NCBI RefSeq assembly: GCF_942548115.1
Contig: NZ_OW824151.1
Location: forward strand, 806,001 to 870,000
Direction of reading: 5' to 3'
From: Aeromicrobium sp. Leaf245
GTDB lineage: Bacteria > Actinomycetota > Actinomycetes > Propionibacteriales > Nocardioidaceae
DNA: 64,000 nt
Shown here: one piece after another, positions 26,002 to 34,370 of the stretch
Position numbering within the stretch: the stretch's first letter is position 1
Layout of the letters: each line of letters starts with the position of its first letter
Made by a program: the position numbers and the translations under genes
The notes under the pieces: model-generated
The model's database searches: none
Seen by the model: the letters and a program-made list of their open reading frames with translations, nothing else
Told to the model about the DNA's origin: nothing

Positions 26002-26670
26002 ATGACCGACGTCGACGTCGCGGTCGTCTTCCACAGCGCCTATCGGGGCTCCACCCGGGCGCTGGCGGAGGCGGTCGCCCGCGGCGTCGCCATGGTCGAG
26101 GGCGCCACGGCGCTCCTCGTGCCGGTCGAGCAGGTCGACGACCACTGGGACCGCCTGCATGCCGCCGATGCCGTCGTGCTCGGCAGCCCGACCTACATCG
26201 GCTCGGTGAGCGCGGTGTTCAAGACGTTCGTCGAACGGCTAGCGGGAGACGTGTGGCGCGAGCGGATGTGGCTCAACAAGGTGGCGAGCGGGTTCACGGT
26301 GAGCGCCGGGCCGTCCGGGGACAAGCTCAACGCGCTCCAGGACCTCGCGGTGTTCGCGGCCCAGCTCGGCATGATCTGGGTGCCCGTCCGACACGTCGGG
26401 GGGCACTACGCCACCTCGACGTCGATGGAGACGGCCCTCAACCGCATGGGCGGGTACCTCGGCGTGATGGCACAGGCCGACATCGACCGACGGCCGCCGG
26501 ACGCCCCGCCCGCGAACGACCTGCGCACCGCCGAGCTGCACGGCCAGCACGTGGCCTCGGTGGCACGCCAGCTCGCGGCCGGGCGGGCGAAGCATCCCTC
26601 GCCCTACCCGGACCGCTGTGTACGTCCTGGCGTGCCCGCGACCCTCTGGGAGGTGCCCCTTGCTGAGTAG
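26002..26670 (+). CDS. flavodoxin/WrbA-like NAD(P)H-dependent FMN protein
   Basis: 222 aa flavodoxin-like fold. The phosphate-binding loop FHSAYRGSTRALA is near residues 10-22 and SPTYIGSVSAVFKTFVER near 64-81 matches the WrbA/flavodoxin family pattern that binds the isoalloxazine ring. The C-terminal 30 residues (AAGRAKHPSPYPDR...) are an extra tail. It may pass electrons to a partner such as the OYE-like enzyme or act as a quinone reductase; neither is shown. Starts 31 bases after the ligase and ends one base before the LacI ATG. Confidence 0.8.
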   Translation: MTDVDVAVVFHSAYRGSTRALAEAVARGVAMVEGATALLVPVEQVDDHWDRLHAADAVVLGSPTYIGSVSAVFKTFVERLAGDVWRERMWLNKVASGFTVSAGPSGDKLNALQDLAVFAAQLGMIWVPVRHVGGHYATSTSMETALNRMGGYLGVMAQADIDRRPPDAPPANDLRTAELHGQHVASVARQLAAGRAKHPSPYPDRCVRPGVPATLWEVPLAE

Positions 26671-26671
26671 C

Positions 26672-27691
26672 ATGACGCGCGTGGGCCCCACGAGTCGCGA
26701 CATCGCCCGCGAGGCCGGCGTCTCCCAGTCGACCGTGTCTCGTGCGCTCCGTCGCGACCCGAGGGTGACCGAGCAGACGCAGCTGCTCGTCCAGGAGGTG
26801 GCCCAGCGCCTCGGGTACGTCACCAACCACGCGGCGCGCAGCCTCAAGACACGTCGGACGCAGACCATCGGCGTCGTGGTCGCCGACCTGCGCAACCCCT
26901 ACTTCCTGGAGGTCGTCGACGCGCTGCGCGACGAGCTCCACCTCGCCGGCTACCGGACGTTCCTCGTGTCGGACCAGCAGGGCTCCGACGACGGGAGCGA
27001 GCTCGTCGACCTGCTGCTGGGCTCGGTCGACGGTGTCGTGTTCGCCTCGGCGCAGAGTGCCGACACCGCCGCGACCGGCTTCGCCGACCTGCGGATGCCG
27101 GTCGTGCTGGTGAATCGCGAGATCGAGAGCCGGCCTCTCGATCGCGTGCTGTCGGACTACACGGCCGGCGGCAGGCTCGCTGCGGAGCACCTCGTCGAGC
27201 TCGGCCACCGCCGCATCGGCCTCATCACCGGTCCGAGCGCGATGGCCGTCTTCCGTGACCGCGAGGAGGCCTTCCGTGGCACGCTCGCGCAGCTGGGGGT
27301 GCCGTTCGACGAGCGGCTGCGACGCGAGGGTCCGTTCTCCTACGAGGTCGGCGAGCAGCTGGGCGCCGAGCTCATGCAGGGGCCGGACGTGCCGACGGCG
27401 ATCTTCTGCGCCGACGACCTCGTGGCGTTCGGCGTGCTCGACGCCGCCCAGCGGCACGGGCTGCGGGTCCCGGATGATCTCTCGGTCATGGGCTACGACG
27501 ACCTCACGATGGCCGGCTGGGACCGCTTCGGTCTCACGACCGTCCGCCAGCCGATGGACGAGATGGCGCGGGCGGCGGCCCGGCTCGTGCTCGGGCGCAT
27601 CCACGGCACCGACGACTCGGCGGAGCCGCAGCGACAGGTCCACCCGGTGCGGCTCGTCCGCCGTTCCAGCACCGGCCCGGCGCGGGCCTGA
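26672..27691 (+). CDS. LacI-family transcriptional regulator
   Basis: 339 aa from ATG 26672. The LacI helix-turn-helix is TSRDIAREAGVSQSTVSRAL (about 6-25), with the hinge helix VTNHAARSLKTRRTQTIGVV at about 51-70, followed by a type I periplasmic-binding effector domain (NPYFLEVV, TAIFCADD, VPDDLSVMGYDD). A TTG at 26660 with GGGAGG six bases before it would add four residues and is an alternative. It is the only LacI-type gene here, so it is the obvious candidate to bind the five TGnATACGTATnCA sites. The effector is presumably a pathway substrate or intermediate. Confidence 0.93.
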   Translation: MTRVGPTSRDIAREAGVSQSTVSRALRRDPRVTEQTQLLVQEVAQRLGYVTNHAARSLKTRRTQTIGVVVADLRNPYFLEVVDALRDELHLAGYRTFLVSDQQGSDDGSELVDLLLGSVDGVVFASAQSADTAATGFADLRMPVVLVNREIESRPLDRVLSDYTAGGRLAAEHLVELGHRRIGLITGPSAMAVFRDREEAFRGTLAQLGVPFDERLRREGPFSYEVGEQLGAELMQGPDVPTAIFCADDLVAFGVLDAAQRHGLRVPDDLSVMGYDDLTMAGWDRFGLTTVRQPMDEMARAAARLVLGRIHGTDDSAEPQRQVHPVRLVRRSSTGPARA

Positions 27692-27715
27692 GCCGGCGAG
27701 AGGGCGGGGACGGGC

Positions 27716-28390
27716 ATGGTCGACGAGATGATCCATACGTATGCATCCGGCCTCGACGGCGCCGGCGGACGGGGCCTGGAGCTCGACCCCGCGAGCACGG
27801 CACTGCTCGTCGTCGACATGCAGAACGCCTTCTGCGACGAGGCCGGCAGCCTCGCCCGCAGCGGGCTCGACCACCGGCCGGCGGCCGCGGTGGTGCCGAC
27901 GGTGGCGTCGCTGCTCGCCGCTGCCCGGAACGGTGGCGCGCACGTCGTGCACACCCGCTACTCGTTGCGGGCCGACCACGGCGACGCCGGGCTGCTCTTC
28001 GAGGTCGCGCCGGCGCTGCGCCTGCCCGGTGCTCTCGTCGGCGACGACTGGGACGCCGAGATCGTGCCCGCCCTCACCCCGTGGCCAGGAGAGCGCGTGG
28101 TGGACAAGACGCGGTACAGCGCGTTCTTCGGCACCGGCCTCGCGGAGGAGCTGCGTGCGCTCGACGTCGGGACCGTCGTGGTGTGCGGCGTGACCACCAA
28201 CGTCTGCGTCGAGGGCACCGCCCGCGACGCCTTCGCCCACGACCTCCGGGTCGTCGTCGTGGCCGACGCGACGGCCGCGGTCGACGACGACCTGCACACG
28301 TCCTCCCTGCGCAGCATGGCGTACGGGATCGGCACCCTCTCGACCGCGGCGGCCACGGTCGCCGCCCTCACCGAAGGAGCACGACGATGA
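27716..28390 (+). CDS. isochorismatase-fold cysteine hydrolase
   Basis: 224 aa. Catalytic Asp34 (LLVVDMQNAFC), Lys131 (VDKTRYSAFFGT) and Cys164 (GVTTNVCVEGTARDA) form the family triad; the VTTNVCVEGTARDA elbow resembles RutB/ureidoacrylate amidohydrolases. It probably hydrolyses an amide or carbamoyl acid. The N-terminal 20 residues precede the fold, and a LacI-type site lies within these first codons. ATG 27728 is an alternative start. Coupled by ATGA overlap to the next amidohydrolase. Confidence 0.85.
   Translation: MVDEMIHTYASGLDGAGGRGLELDPASTALLVVDMQNAFCDEAGSLARSGLDHRPAAAVVPTVASLLAAARNGGAHVVHTRYSLRADHGDAGLLFEVAPALRLPGALVGDDWDAEIVPALTPWPGERVVDKTRYSAFFGTGLAEELRALDVGTVVVCGVTTNVCVEGTARDAFAHDLRVVVVADATAAVDDDLHTSSLRSMAYGIGTLSTAAATVAALTEGARR
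27732..27745 (+). promoter_or_regulatory. LacI-type operator at the start of the second isochorismatase gene
   Basis: TCCATACGTATGCA matches the 8180 palindrome in 11 of 14 positions with ATACGTAT intact. It lies 41 bases after the lacI stop and inside the first codons of the next gene. No TTGACA-like -35 is nearby, so it may act as a roadblock on transcription from lacI, or as a secondary site for looping. Confidence 0.55.
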
Positions 28391-29502
28391 CCAGTCCAGC
28401 ACCCGAGAGTGCGACCCCGCCCGACGTGACCCCGCCCGGGGACCGGCCCTTCGTGGCCGACGCGGTCTGCCACCCCTACAACTTCGCGCCGGAGAACCAG
28501 CGCGGCTCCTACGGCAAAGCGTTCACCGACGTCATGTGGAGCTCGCACCCCATCATCAACCCGCCCGAGCACCAGCTGACCCGTGAGCAGTGGGAGCGCG
28601 ACTGGGACATCGAGCAGTTCGTCGACACGATGTTCCTGGAGAGCGCCACGGACCTGGCCTGCGTGCACTCCCTGCCGATCTACGACGCGTACGTCGACGG
28701 CCTCTCCGCGATCGACAAGGGCGCAGAGCTGAAGCGGCGGTACCCGGAGCGGGTGCTCTGGTACGCGACAGCCGACCTGTTCCGGGGCGAGGAGGCGCTC
28801 GAGTCGATCGAGCACCAGGTCCGTGACCTCGGCGCCGACGGCATCAAGCTCTACCCGGCGCAGTACCTGCGTGGCCGGACGCGGTACTGGGAGATGTCGG
28901 ACGACACCTTCGCCTATCCGGTCTTCGAGCTCGCCCAGGAGCTCGGGGTCAAGAACATCGCGGTGCACAAGGCGCTGCCCCTCGGGCCGGTCTCCACCGA
29001 CGCGATGCGGGTCGACGACATCGGTCGCGCCGCCGCGCGGTTCCCGGACATCAACTTCCAGATCGTCCATGCCGGGTTCATGTTCATCGACGAGACGCGC
29101 ATGCTGTTGATGAACCACCCGAACGTCTACGTGACGCTCGAGGCCTCGTTCGTCAGCGTGCTGCTCGATCCGGCGGCGTTCGGGCGGATCCTCGGCGCGT
29201 TCTTGTCAGAGGGCGGCCCGGACCGGATCCTCTACTCCTCGGCCGCGACCAACCCCCACCCGCGGTACCTGCTCGACGCGTTCGACCGGTTCGAGCTGCC
29301 GGACGACGTCCCGCACACCCTCGATCGTCGGACACGCGACCTGATTCTCGGGGGCAACCTCGCGCGGCTGCACGGCATCGACCCGGTCGAGCGACGCGCG
29401 AGCACCGCGGGGGACCGGTTTGCCACCGCTGTGGCCCGGGACGGGTACCGCGACCCCTGGAGCATCGTGCGCGCCGCCGACGCCGCCGAGGTCCCGGCAT
29501 GA
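28387..29502 (+). CDS. amidohydrolase family protein (Amidohydro_2), partner of MIP18 protein
   Basis: 371 aa TIM-barrel amidohydrolase. Ligand candidates are His29 (AVCHPYNF, no HxH), the KLYPAQ lysine, IAVHKAL, IVHAGF and ILYSSAATNPHPRY near the C-terminal end. The FERW-like WERDWDIEQFVDTMF segment and overall plan resemble the amidohydrolases found beside DUF59 proteins in actinobacterial binuclear-iron (propane-type) monooxygenase operons, where they are thought to help mature the metalloenzyme. No monooxygenase is present here. It overlaps the MIP18-type gene by four bases. Confidence 0.8.
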   Translation: MTSPAPESATPPDVTPPGDRPFVADAVCHPYNFAPENQRGSYGKAFTDVMWSSHPIINPPEHQLTREQWERDWDIEQFVDTMFLESATDLACVHSLPIYDAYVDGLSAIDKGAELKRRYPERVLWYATADLFRGEEALESIEHQVRDLGADGIKLYPAQYLRGRTRYWEMSDDTFAYPVFELAQELGVKNIAVHKALPLGPVSTDAMRVDDIGRAAARFPDINFQIVHAGFMFIDETRMLLMNHPNVYVTLEASFVSVLLDPAAFGRILGAFLSEGGPDRILYSSAATNPHPRYLLDAFDRFELPDDVPHTLDRRTRDLILGGNLARLHGIDPVERRASTAGDRFATAVARDGYRDPWSIVRAADAAEVPA

Positions 29503-29876
29503 GTGCGGCAGGGAGCCGGCTCCCGGCGACCAGCGGGACCGCGGCAGACGCGGTGGCCGTCGCCCTGCGTGACGTGCCCGACCCCTGCATGGTGGCTGCC
29601 GGTGCCCCGACCTCGATCGTCGACCTGGGCCTGGTCGACGCCGTGGACGTCGTGGACGGCTGCGCACGCGTCGTCGTCACCCTGACCGAACCCGGCTGCC
29701 CGTTCACCCACCACATCATCGAAGAGGTCACCGAGGCGGCTCTGGCCATCGATGGTGTCTCGTCCGTCGAGGTGTCGCCCCGGTGGGCGCCGCTGTGGAC
29801 CGAGGCGCGCGCGACGGCGGAGGGTCGCCGCACGCTCGATCTCGCCCGGGCCAGGATCGGGGGGCCGCGACCGTGA
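29499..29876 (+). CDS. MIP18/DUF59 family metal-sulfur cluster assembly-type protein
   Basis: 125 aa with the MIP18 (FeS_assembly_P, SufT/PaaD) fold. The hallmark is TEPGCPFTHHI with Cys67, preceded by SIVDLGLVDAVDV (about 44-56). Relatives help assemble or insert Fe-S or other metal centres. Coupled to the amidohydrolase at 28387, so the two products probably act together. An Fe-S client in the island could be the LeuC-like or OYE-like enzyme; this is a guess. The residues before 20 are low-complexity. Confidence 0.82.
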   Translation: MSAAGSRLPATSGTAADAVAVALRDVPDPCMVAAGAPTSIVDLGLVDAVDVVDGCARVVVTLTEPGCPFTHHIIEEVTEAALAIDGVSSVEVSPRWAPLWTEARATAEGRRTLDLARARIGGPRP

Positions 29877-29945
29877 CGCGGTGTCCTGAGGACGGCGCAC
29901 TCGTCGGGTCTCGGTGCACGCACGGCGGCTGGCTAGGCTCGCAGC

Positions 29946-30695
29946 ATGGCTGAGGCGCAGATCGAAGGTCCCGACGGTCCCATCGAGGCGTGGGTGGCCA
30001 CGCCTGCCGTGGGGGAGGGGCCGTGGCCGGGAGTGCTCCTCGTGGTCGATGCGATCGGGCTGCGACCCCAGATCCATGTCATGGCCGACCGGTTCGCGTC
30101 GTTGGGCTACACGGTGCTCGCGCCGAACGTCTTCCACCACTTCGGCACGGCTGCGGAGACGTCGCCCGAGGGGGACCTGCGCGAGCCCGGGGCTCGCGAG
30201 GCGTTCTTCGAGCAGGCCATGCCGCGCGTCCACGCCCTCACGCCCGAGCTCTCACGGCCCGACACCGCCCTCTTCCTCGACGTGCTGCAGGCGCGCGACG
30301 ACGTGGCCGACGGTCCGGTCGGGGTCGTCGGGTACTGCATGGGCGCCCGGATCGCCCTGCGTGCCGCAGGTGACCACCCCGGCCGCGTCTCCGTCGCCGC
30401 GGGCTTCCACGGCGGTGGGCTCGTCGACGACACCGAGGAGAGCCCGCACCTCTCCTTGCGCACCGCGCGTGCGACGGTGCTGCTGCGCCATGCCGACGAC
30501 GACCCGTCGATGCCCTCCGAGCACCAGGAGTCGATCGCCGAGCTCGCTGCCGCATCCGGCGTCGTGCTCGACCAGGCCGTCTACCCTGGAGCGCCGCACG
30601 GCTTCACCATGGCCGACACGTCGATGTACGACGCGGGCGCGGCGCAGCGTCACGAGGACGAGCTCCGAGAGCACCTCGCCTCCGTCCTCGGCTGA
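29946..30695 (+). CDS. dienelactone hydrolase family protein
   Basis: 249 aa alpha/beta hydrolase with the DLH triad: Cys131 nucleophile (VVGYCMGARIA), Asp184 (RHADDDPSM) and His218 (GAPHGFTMAD). DLH enzymes open lactone rings such as dienelactone. A 69-base gap with its own probable start (GCTAGGCTCGCAGC ATG) separates it from the MIP18 gene. It converges on the thiolase gene with 17 bases between stops, so it marks the right border of the LacI island. It could serve either island. Confidence 0.88.
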   Translation: MAEAQIEGPDGPIEAWVATPAVGEGPWPGVLLVVDAIGLRPQIHVMADRFASLGYTVLAPNVFHHFGTAAETSPEGDLREPGAREAFFEQAMPRVHALTPELSRPDTALFLDVLQARDDVADGPVGVVGYCMGARIALRAAGDHPGRVSVAAGFHGGGLVDDTEESPHLSLRTARATVLLRHADDDPSMPSEHQESIAELAAASGVVLDQAVYPGAPHGFTMADTSMYDAGAAQRHEDELREHLASVLG

Positions 30696-30712
30696 CCGTC
30701 GAGAGCGTCTCG

Positions 30713-31927
30713 TCAGCCGCCGACCTCGAAGAGGCCGGCTGCGCCCATCCCGCCGCCGACGCACATCGACACGACGACGTAGCGCGCACCGAGCCGACGG
30801 CCGGCGAGGAGCGCGTGGCCCACGCCGCGGGCACCCGTCATGCCGTAGGGGTGGCCGAGGGCGATCGCGCCACCGTCGACGTTCATCCGGGCGGGATCGA
30901 TGCCGAGGACGTCCCGGCAGTGGACGGCCTGCGAGGCGAAGGCCTCGTTGAGCTCCCACACCCCGATGTCCTCCACGGCGAGGCCGTGCTGCTCGAGCAG
31001 CCGGGGGATCGCCGTCACCGGACCGACGCCCATCTCGTCCGGCTCGCAGCCGGTCACCGCGATGCCGACGTAGTAGCCGAGCGGAGCGATGCCGCGGGCC
31101 TCGGCGAGCTCGGCGTCCATCAGCACGTTGGCCGAGGCGCCGTCGCTCAGCTGCGAGGCGTTGCCGGCCGTCACGGTCGGGTGGGCCGTGACCTCGCCCG
31201 CCTCGAGCACGGTGCGCAGGCCGGCCAGGCCCTCGGCGGTCGTGCCGGCGCGCACCCCCTCGTCCGCGGAGACCGTCTGCTCGACCTCGCTCGTCTCTCC
31301 CGAGGTCTTGTCGAGCACGAGCGTCCGCACGGTGATGGGAGCGATCTCGTCGTCGAAGTGACCGGCCGCCTGCGCAGCCGCCGCGCGCTGCACCGACTGC
31401 AGCCCCATCTCGTCCTGGCGCTCACGACTCACGCCGTACCGCGCCGCCACGTTCTCGGCGGTGTGCAGCATCGGCATGTACAGGCCCGGCACGTGCTCAC
31501 GCAGCCACGGGTCGCCGGCGCGGTGGGTGTTCATGTGCTCGTTCTGGACCAGGGAGATCGACTCGACCCCGCCGCCGACGGCGACCCGCTGGCCGTCGAC
31601 GAGGATCTGCTTGGCGGCGATGGCCACGGCCATGAGACCGGACGAGCACTGCCGGTCGACGGTCGATCCCGGCACCGTCACGGGCAGCCCGGCGCGCAGG
31701 GCCGCCTGACGCGCGACGTTGAAGCCGGACGAGCCCTCGGGGAGGGCGCAGCCGAGGATCACGTCCTCGATCTCAGCGGGTGAGACGCCGGACCGCTCCA
31801 CCGCGTGCGAGATCGCGTGGCCCGCCAGCTCGGCGGCCGGGGTGTTGTTGAAGGCGCCGCGGTACGCCTTCCCGATGGGGGTGCGGGCGGTCGAGACGAT
31901 CGCGGCACGAGGGGCTGGACGGCTCAC
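30713..31927 (-). CDS. acetyl-CoA acetyltransferase / 3-ketoacyl-CoA thiolase
   Basis: 404 aa thiolase. Acyl-enzyme Cys94 ([11 protein letters not shown]), the NEAFASQAV motif, catalytic His in [16 protein letters not shown] and proton-transfer Cys389 ([11 protein letters not shown]) are all present. It should split a 3-ketoacyl-CoA with CoA, the last step of the acyl-CoA route in this region. Divergent from the acyl-CoA ligase at 32053, sharing a symmetric promoter with a palindromic operator. Confidence 0.93.
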   Translation of the reverse strand: MSRPAPRAAIVSTARTPIGKAYRGAFNNTPAAELAGHAISHAVERSGVSPAEIEDVILGCALPEGSSGFNVARQAALRAGLPVTVPGSTVDRQCSSGLMAVAIAAKQILVDGQRVAVGGGVESISLVQNEHMNTHRAGDPWLREHVPGLYMPMLHTAENVAARYGVSRERQDEMGLQSVQRAAAAQAAGHFDDEIAPITVRTLVLDKTSGETSEVEQTVSADEGVRAGTTAEGLAGLRTVLEAGEVTAHPTVTAGNASQLSDGASANVLMDAELAEARGIAPLGYYVGIAVTGCEPDEMGVGPVTAIPRLLEQHGLAVEDIGVWELNEAFASQAVHCRDVLGIDPARMNVDGGAIALGHPYGMTGARGVGHALLAGRRLGARYVVVSMCVGGGMGAAGLFEVGG

Positions 31928-31965
31928 GGGAGCGCTCCTGGGTCGGTGGGGAGAGATTTTTCCGC

Positions 31966-32001
31966 AACCTACTTGAACCTGAACCCGGATTCAACTAGCG
32001 T
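31966..32001. promoter_or_regulatory. divergent promoter pair over one TetR-type operator (site A)
   Basis: The palindrome TTGAA-N12-TTCAA spans 31973-31994. On the + strand TTGAAC (31973-31978) is followed after exactly 17 bases by TAGCGT (31996-32001); on the - strand TTGAAT (31994-31989) is followed after 17 bases by TAGGTT (31971-31966). So one operator covers both the ligase and the thiolase promoters from -35 to -10. The same layout recurs at 46261, and a one-sided form at 38715. Confidence 0.8.
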
Positions 32002-32052
32002 CCGTCGCGTGAGTCAGGTCACACCGATCCCGACCGAGGAAAGTGGCAGCGC

Positions 32053-33564
32053 ATGGTGAACGTGGCAGCAGACGTCTGGTCCATCGCGGATCGCGACCCC
32101 GAGCGGGTCGCCCTCCGTTCCCCGCGGGGAGGGCTCACGTACGGCGAGCTCAAGGAGGCCAGCGCCCGGTTCGCCGGCGCCGTCGTGGCGGCCGGGCTGC
32201 GACCGCTCGACCGCGTGGTGCTGATCGCCCCGAGCATCGTCGAGTTCCCCGTCGCCTACCTGGGACTGCACGCCGCGGGCATCAGCGTCATCACCATGAA
32301 CACGATGGCGACGGGCCCGGAGATCGGCTACGTCCTCGACGACTCCGAGGCGTCGCTCGTCATCGCCTGGCACGAGTGCCAGGACGCCGCGTCCGCCGCC
32401 GCCTCCGAGCGCGGCATCGCGTTCTGGCGCCTCGACGAGGGCGCTCGTCTCGACGCCGAGCCGGTGCCCCAGGCGCACGAGCACGCGCCGGACGACACGG
32501 CGATCATCCTCTACACGTCGGGCACCACCGGCCGCCCCAAGGGCGTCGAGCTCACGGCGACGAACCTGGTCGACACCACCGCCTCGTTCATGCCCGTGCT
32601 CAACCTGACGCCCGACGACCGCTTCGGCACCGGTCTCCCGCTCTTCCACGTCTACGGCCAGGCCGTCGTGATGAACACGGTGCTGGTGCAGGGGGCGTCG
32701 CTCTCGCTGCTCGCGCCGTTCGAGCCGACGCAGATGCTGGAGATGGTGCGCCGCGACCGCCTCACCGTGCTCGCGGGCGTGCCGACGATGTGGAACGCGA
32801 TGCTGCACGCCGCCACCGACGAGTTCGGCCCGTCCGACTTCGAGCAGCTGCGGCTCGCGACCTCGGGCGGCGCCTCGCTGCCCGCCGAGGTCATGCGCGC
32901 GTTCTTCGACCGGTTCGGCTGCACGATCCTCGAGGGCTACGGGCTCACCGAGTCCACGGGTGCCGCGACCTTCAACGACATCAACCGCCCCCAGAAGGCC
33001 GGGACGGTGGGACCCGCCCTGCCGGGGACCTCCATCGAGGTCCGCGCCGTCGACGGCGGCGTGCTCGAGTCCGGGGAGGTCGGCGAGGTCTTCCTGAAGG
33101 GGCCGACGATCATGAAGGGCTACCGGAACCGCCCCGACGCGACCGCCGCCGACCTGCGGGACGGCTGGCTCAAGACCGGTGACCTCGGGTCGCTCGACGA
33201 CGACGGCTACCTCAGCATCGTCGACCGGGCGAAGGACCTGATCATCCGCGGCGGCTACAACGTGTACCCGCGCGAGGTCGAGGAGGTGCTCTACGAGCAC
33301 CCCGACATCGTCGAGGTCGCCGTCGTCGGTGTCCCGGACGACCACTTCGGCGAGGAGGTGGCGGCCGTGGTCTCGTTGCGCCCCGGTGCGCGGCTCACCG
33401 GGGAGGAGCTGCGGGCCTGGGCCAAGGTCCAGCTGTCCGCCTACAAGGTGCCCCGGCTCTACCAGTTCGTCGAGGCCCTCCCGAAGGGCGCGACCGGCAA
33501 GATCCTCAAGCGGGAGATCGACCGGGACGCGATCCGGGTCGCTGCCGCGGAGGTGACCGCATGA
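32053..33564 (+). CDS. AMP-forming acyl-CoA synthetase (fatty-acid-CoA ligase-like)
   Basis: 503 aa ANL ligase. YTSGTTGRPKGVEL (about 156), GYGLTESTG (about 296), GDLGSLDDDGYLSIVDRAKDLIIRGGYNVYPREVEE (about 376-411) and the catalytic lysine in PKGATGKILKR are intact. Would make acyl-CoA from the free acid entering this island. Leads an operon with an SDR and a HAD hydrolase by overlapping ATGA junctions, driven by the site A promoter. In the Lva-type scheme it fills the LvaE position; that is inference. Confidence 0.93.
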   Translation: MVNVAADVWSIADRDPERVALRSPRGGLTYGELKEASARFAGAVVAAGLRPLDRVVLIAPSIVEFPVAYLGLHAAGISVITMNTMATGPEIGYVLDDSEASLVIAWHECQDAASAAASERGIAFWRLDEGARLDAEPVPQAHEHAPDDTAIILYTSGTTGRPKGVELTATNLVDTTASFMPVLNLTPDDRFGTGLPLFHVYGQAVVMNTVLVQGASLSLLAPFEPTQMLEMVRRDRLTVLAGVPTMWNAMLHAATDEFGPSDFEQLRLATSGGASLPAEVMRAFFDRFGCTILEGYGLTESTGAATFNDINRPQKAGTVGPALPGTSIEVRAVDGGVLESGEVGEVFLKGPTIMKGYRNRPDATAADLRDGWLKTGDLGSLDDDGYLSIVDRAKDLIIRGGYNVYPREVEEVLYEHPDIVEVAVVGVPDDHFGEEVAAVVSLRPGARLTGEELRAWAKVQLSAYKVPRLYQFVEALPKGATGKILKREIDRDAIRVAAAEVTA

Positions 33565-34370
33565 AGGTCCAGGGGCGGGTCGCCGTCGTGACCGGCGGCG
33601 CCGGCGGCATCGGCGCGGCCCTGGCCCAGCGGCTGCTGGAGCACGGTGCGAGCGTGGTGGTCACCGACCTCGACGACGTGCGCGTGAAGGACGTCGTGGA
33701 ACGGCTGGACGGCGTCGCACCGGGTCGCGTGGCGGGAGTCGCGGGGGACTGTGCCGACGACGGTGACATCCGCCGCGTCCTCGACCTCGCGGCCTCGCGC
33801 TTCGGCCCGGTCGACCTCTACGCCGCCAACGCCGGGGTGGGCCTCGGCCAGGGACTCGAGGCCACGGAGGCCGAGTGGGACACCTCGATCGACGTGAACG
33901 TCCGGTCCCACGTGCGGGCCGCCCGTCTGCTCGTCCCGGGCTGGCTCGAGCGGGGCGAGGGCTACTTCCTCAGCACCGCGTCGGCGGCCGGCCTGGTCAC
34001 GCAGATCGGCTCGGCCACCTACTCCGTCACGAAGCACGCCGCGGTCGCGTTCTCGGAGTGGCTCTCGGTCACGTACGGGTCGCGGGGCGTCGCGGTGAGC
34101 TGCCTGTGCCCGATGGGGGTCAACACCGACATGCTCAACGGTGGCGCCGAGTCCGACGACGAGACCGCGCGCCGTGGCGCCAAGGCCGTCACGGAGGCGG
34201 GCGGGGTGCTGGAGCCGCTGGAGGTCGCCGACATCGTGCTCGAGGGCATCGACGCCGAGCGCTTCCTCATCCTCCCCCACCCCGAGGTGCTGGAGTACTT
34301 CCGGCGAAAGGGGTCGGACTACGACCGATGGATCGCCGGCATGCGGCGCTACCAGGAGTCGCTCGGATGA
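33561..34370 (+). CDS. SDR family oxidoreductase
   Basis: 269 aa SDR with VTGGAGGIGAA (about 10-20), AANAG, catalytic STASA and YSVTK. The C-terminal half differs from FabG types: it ends with PHPEVLEYFRRKGSDYDRWIAGMRRYQES, a pattern of SDRs found next to acyl-CoA dehydrogenases in actinobacteria. Starts by ATGA overlap with the ligase and overlaps the HAD gene. May reduce or oxidise a keto/hydroxy acyl-CoA. Confidence 0.9.
   Translation: MKVQGRVAVVTGGAGGIGAALAQRLLEHGASVVVTDLDDVRVKDVVERLDGVAPGRVAGVAGDCADDGDIRRVLDLAASRFGPVDLYAANAGVGLGQGLEATEAEWDTSIDVNVRSHVRAARLLVPGWLERGEGYFLSTASAAGLVTQIGSATYSVTKHAAVAFSEWLSVTYGSRGVAVSCLCPMGVNTDMLNGGAESDDETARRGAKAVTEAGGVLEPLEVADIVLEGIDAERFLILPHPEVLEYFRRKGSDYDRWIAGMRRYQESLG

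Noticed and set aside
26618-26671. Upstream GTG start for the LacI gene
   Set aside because: It would overlap the flavodoxin-like gene by 53 bases and adds a non-family N-terminus; ATG 26672 (or TTG 26660) fits the helix-turn-helix start.
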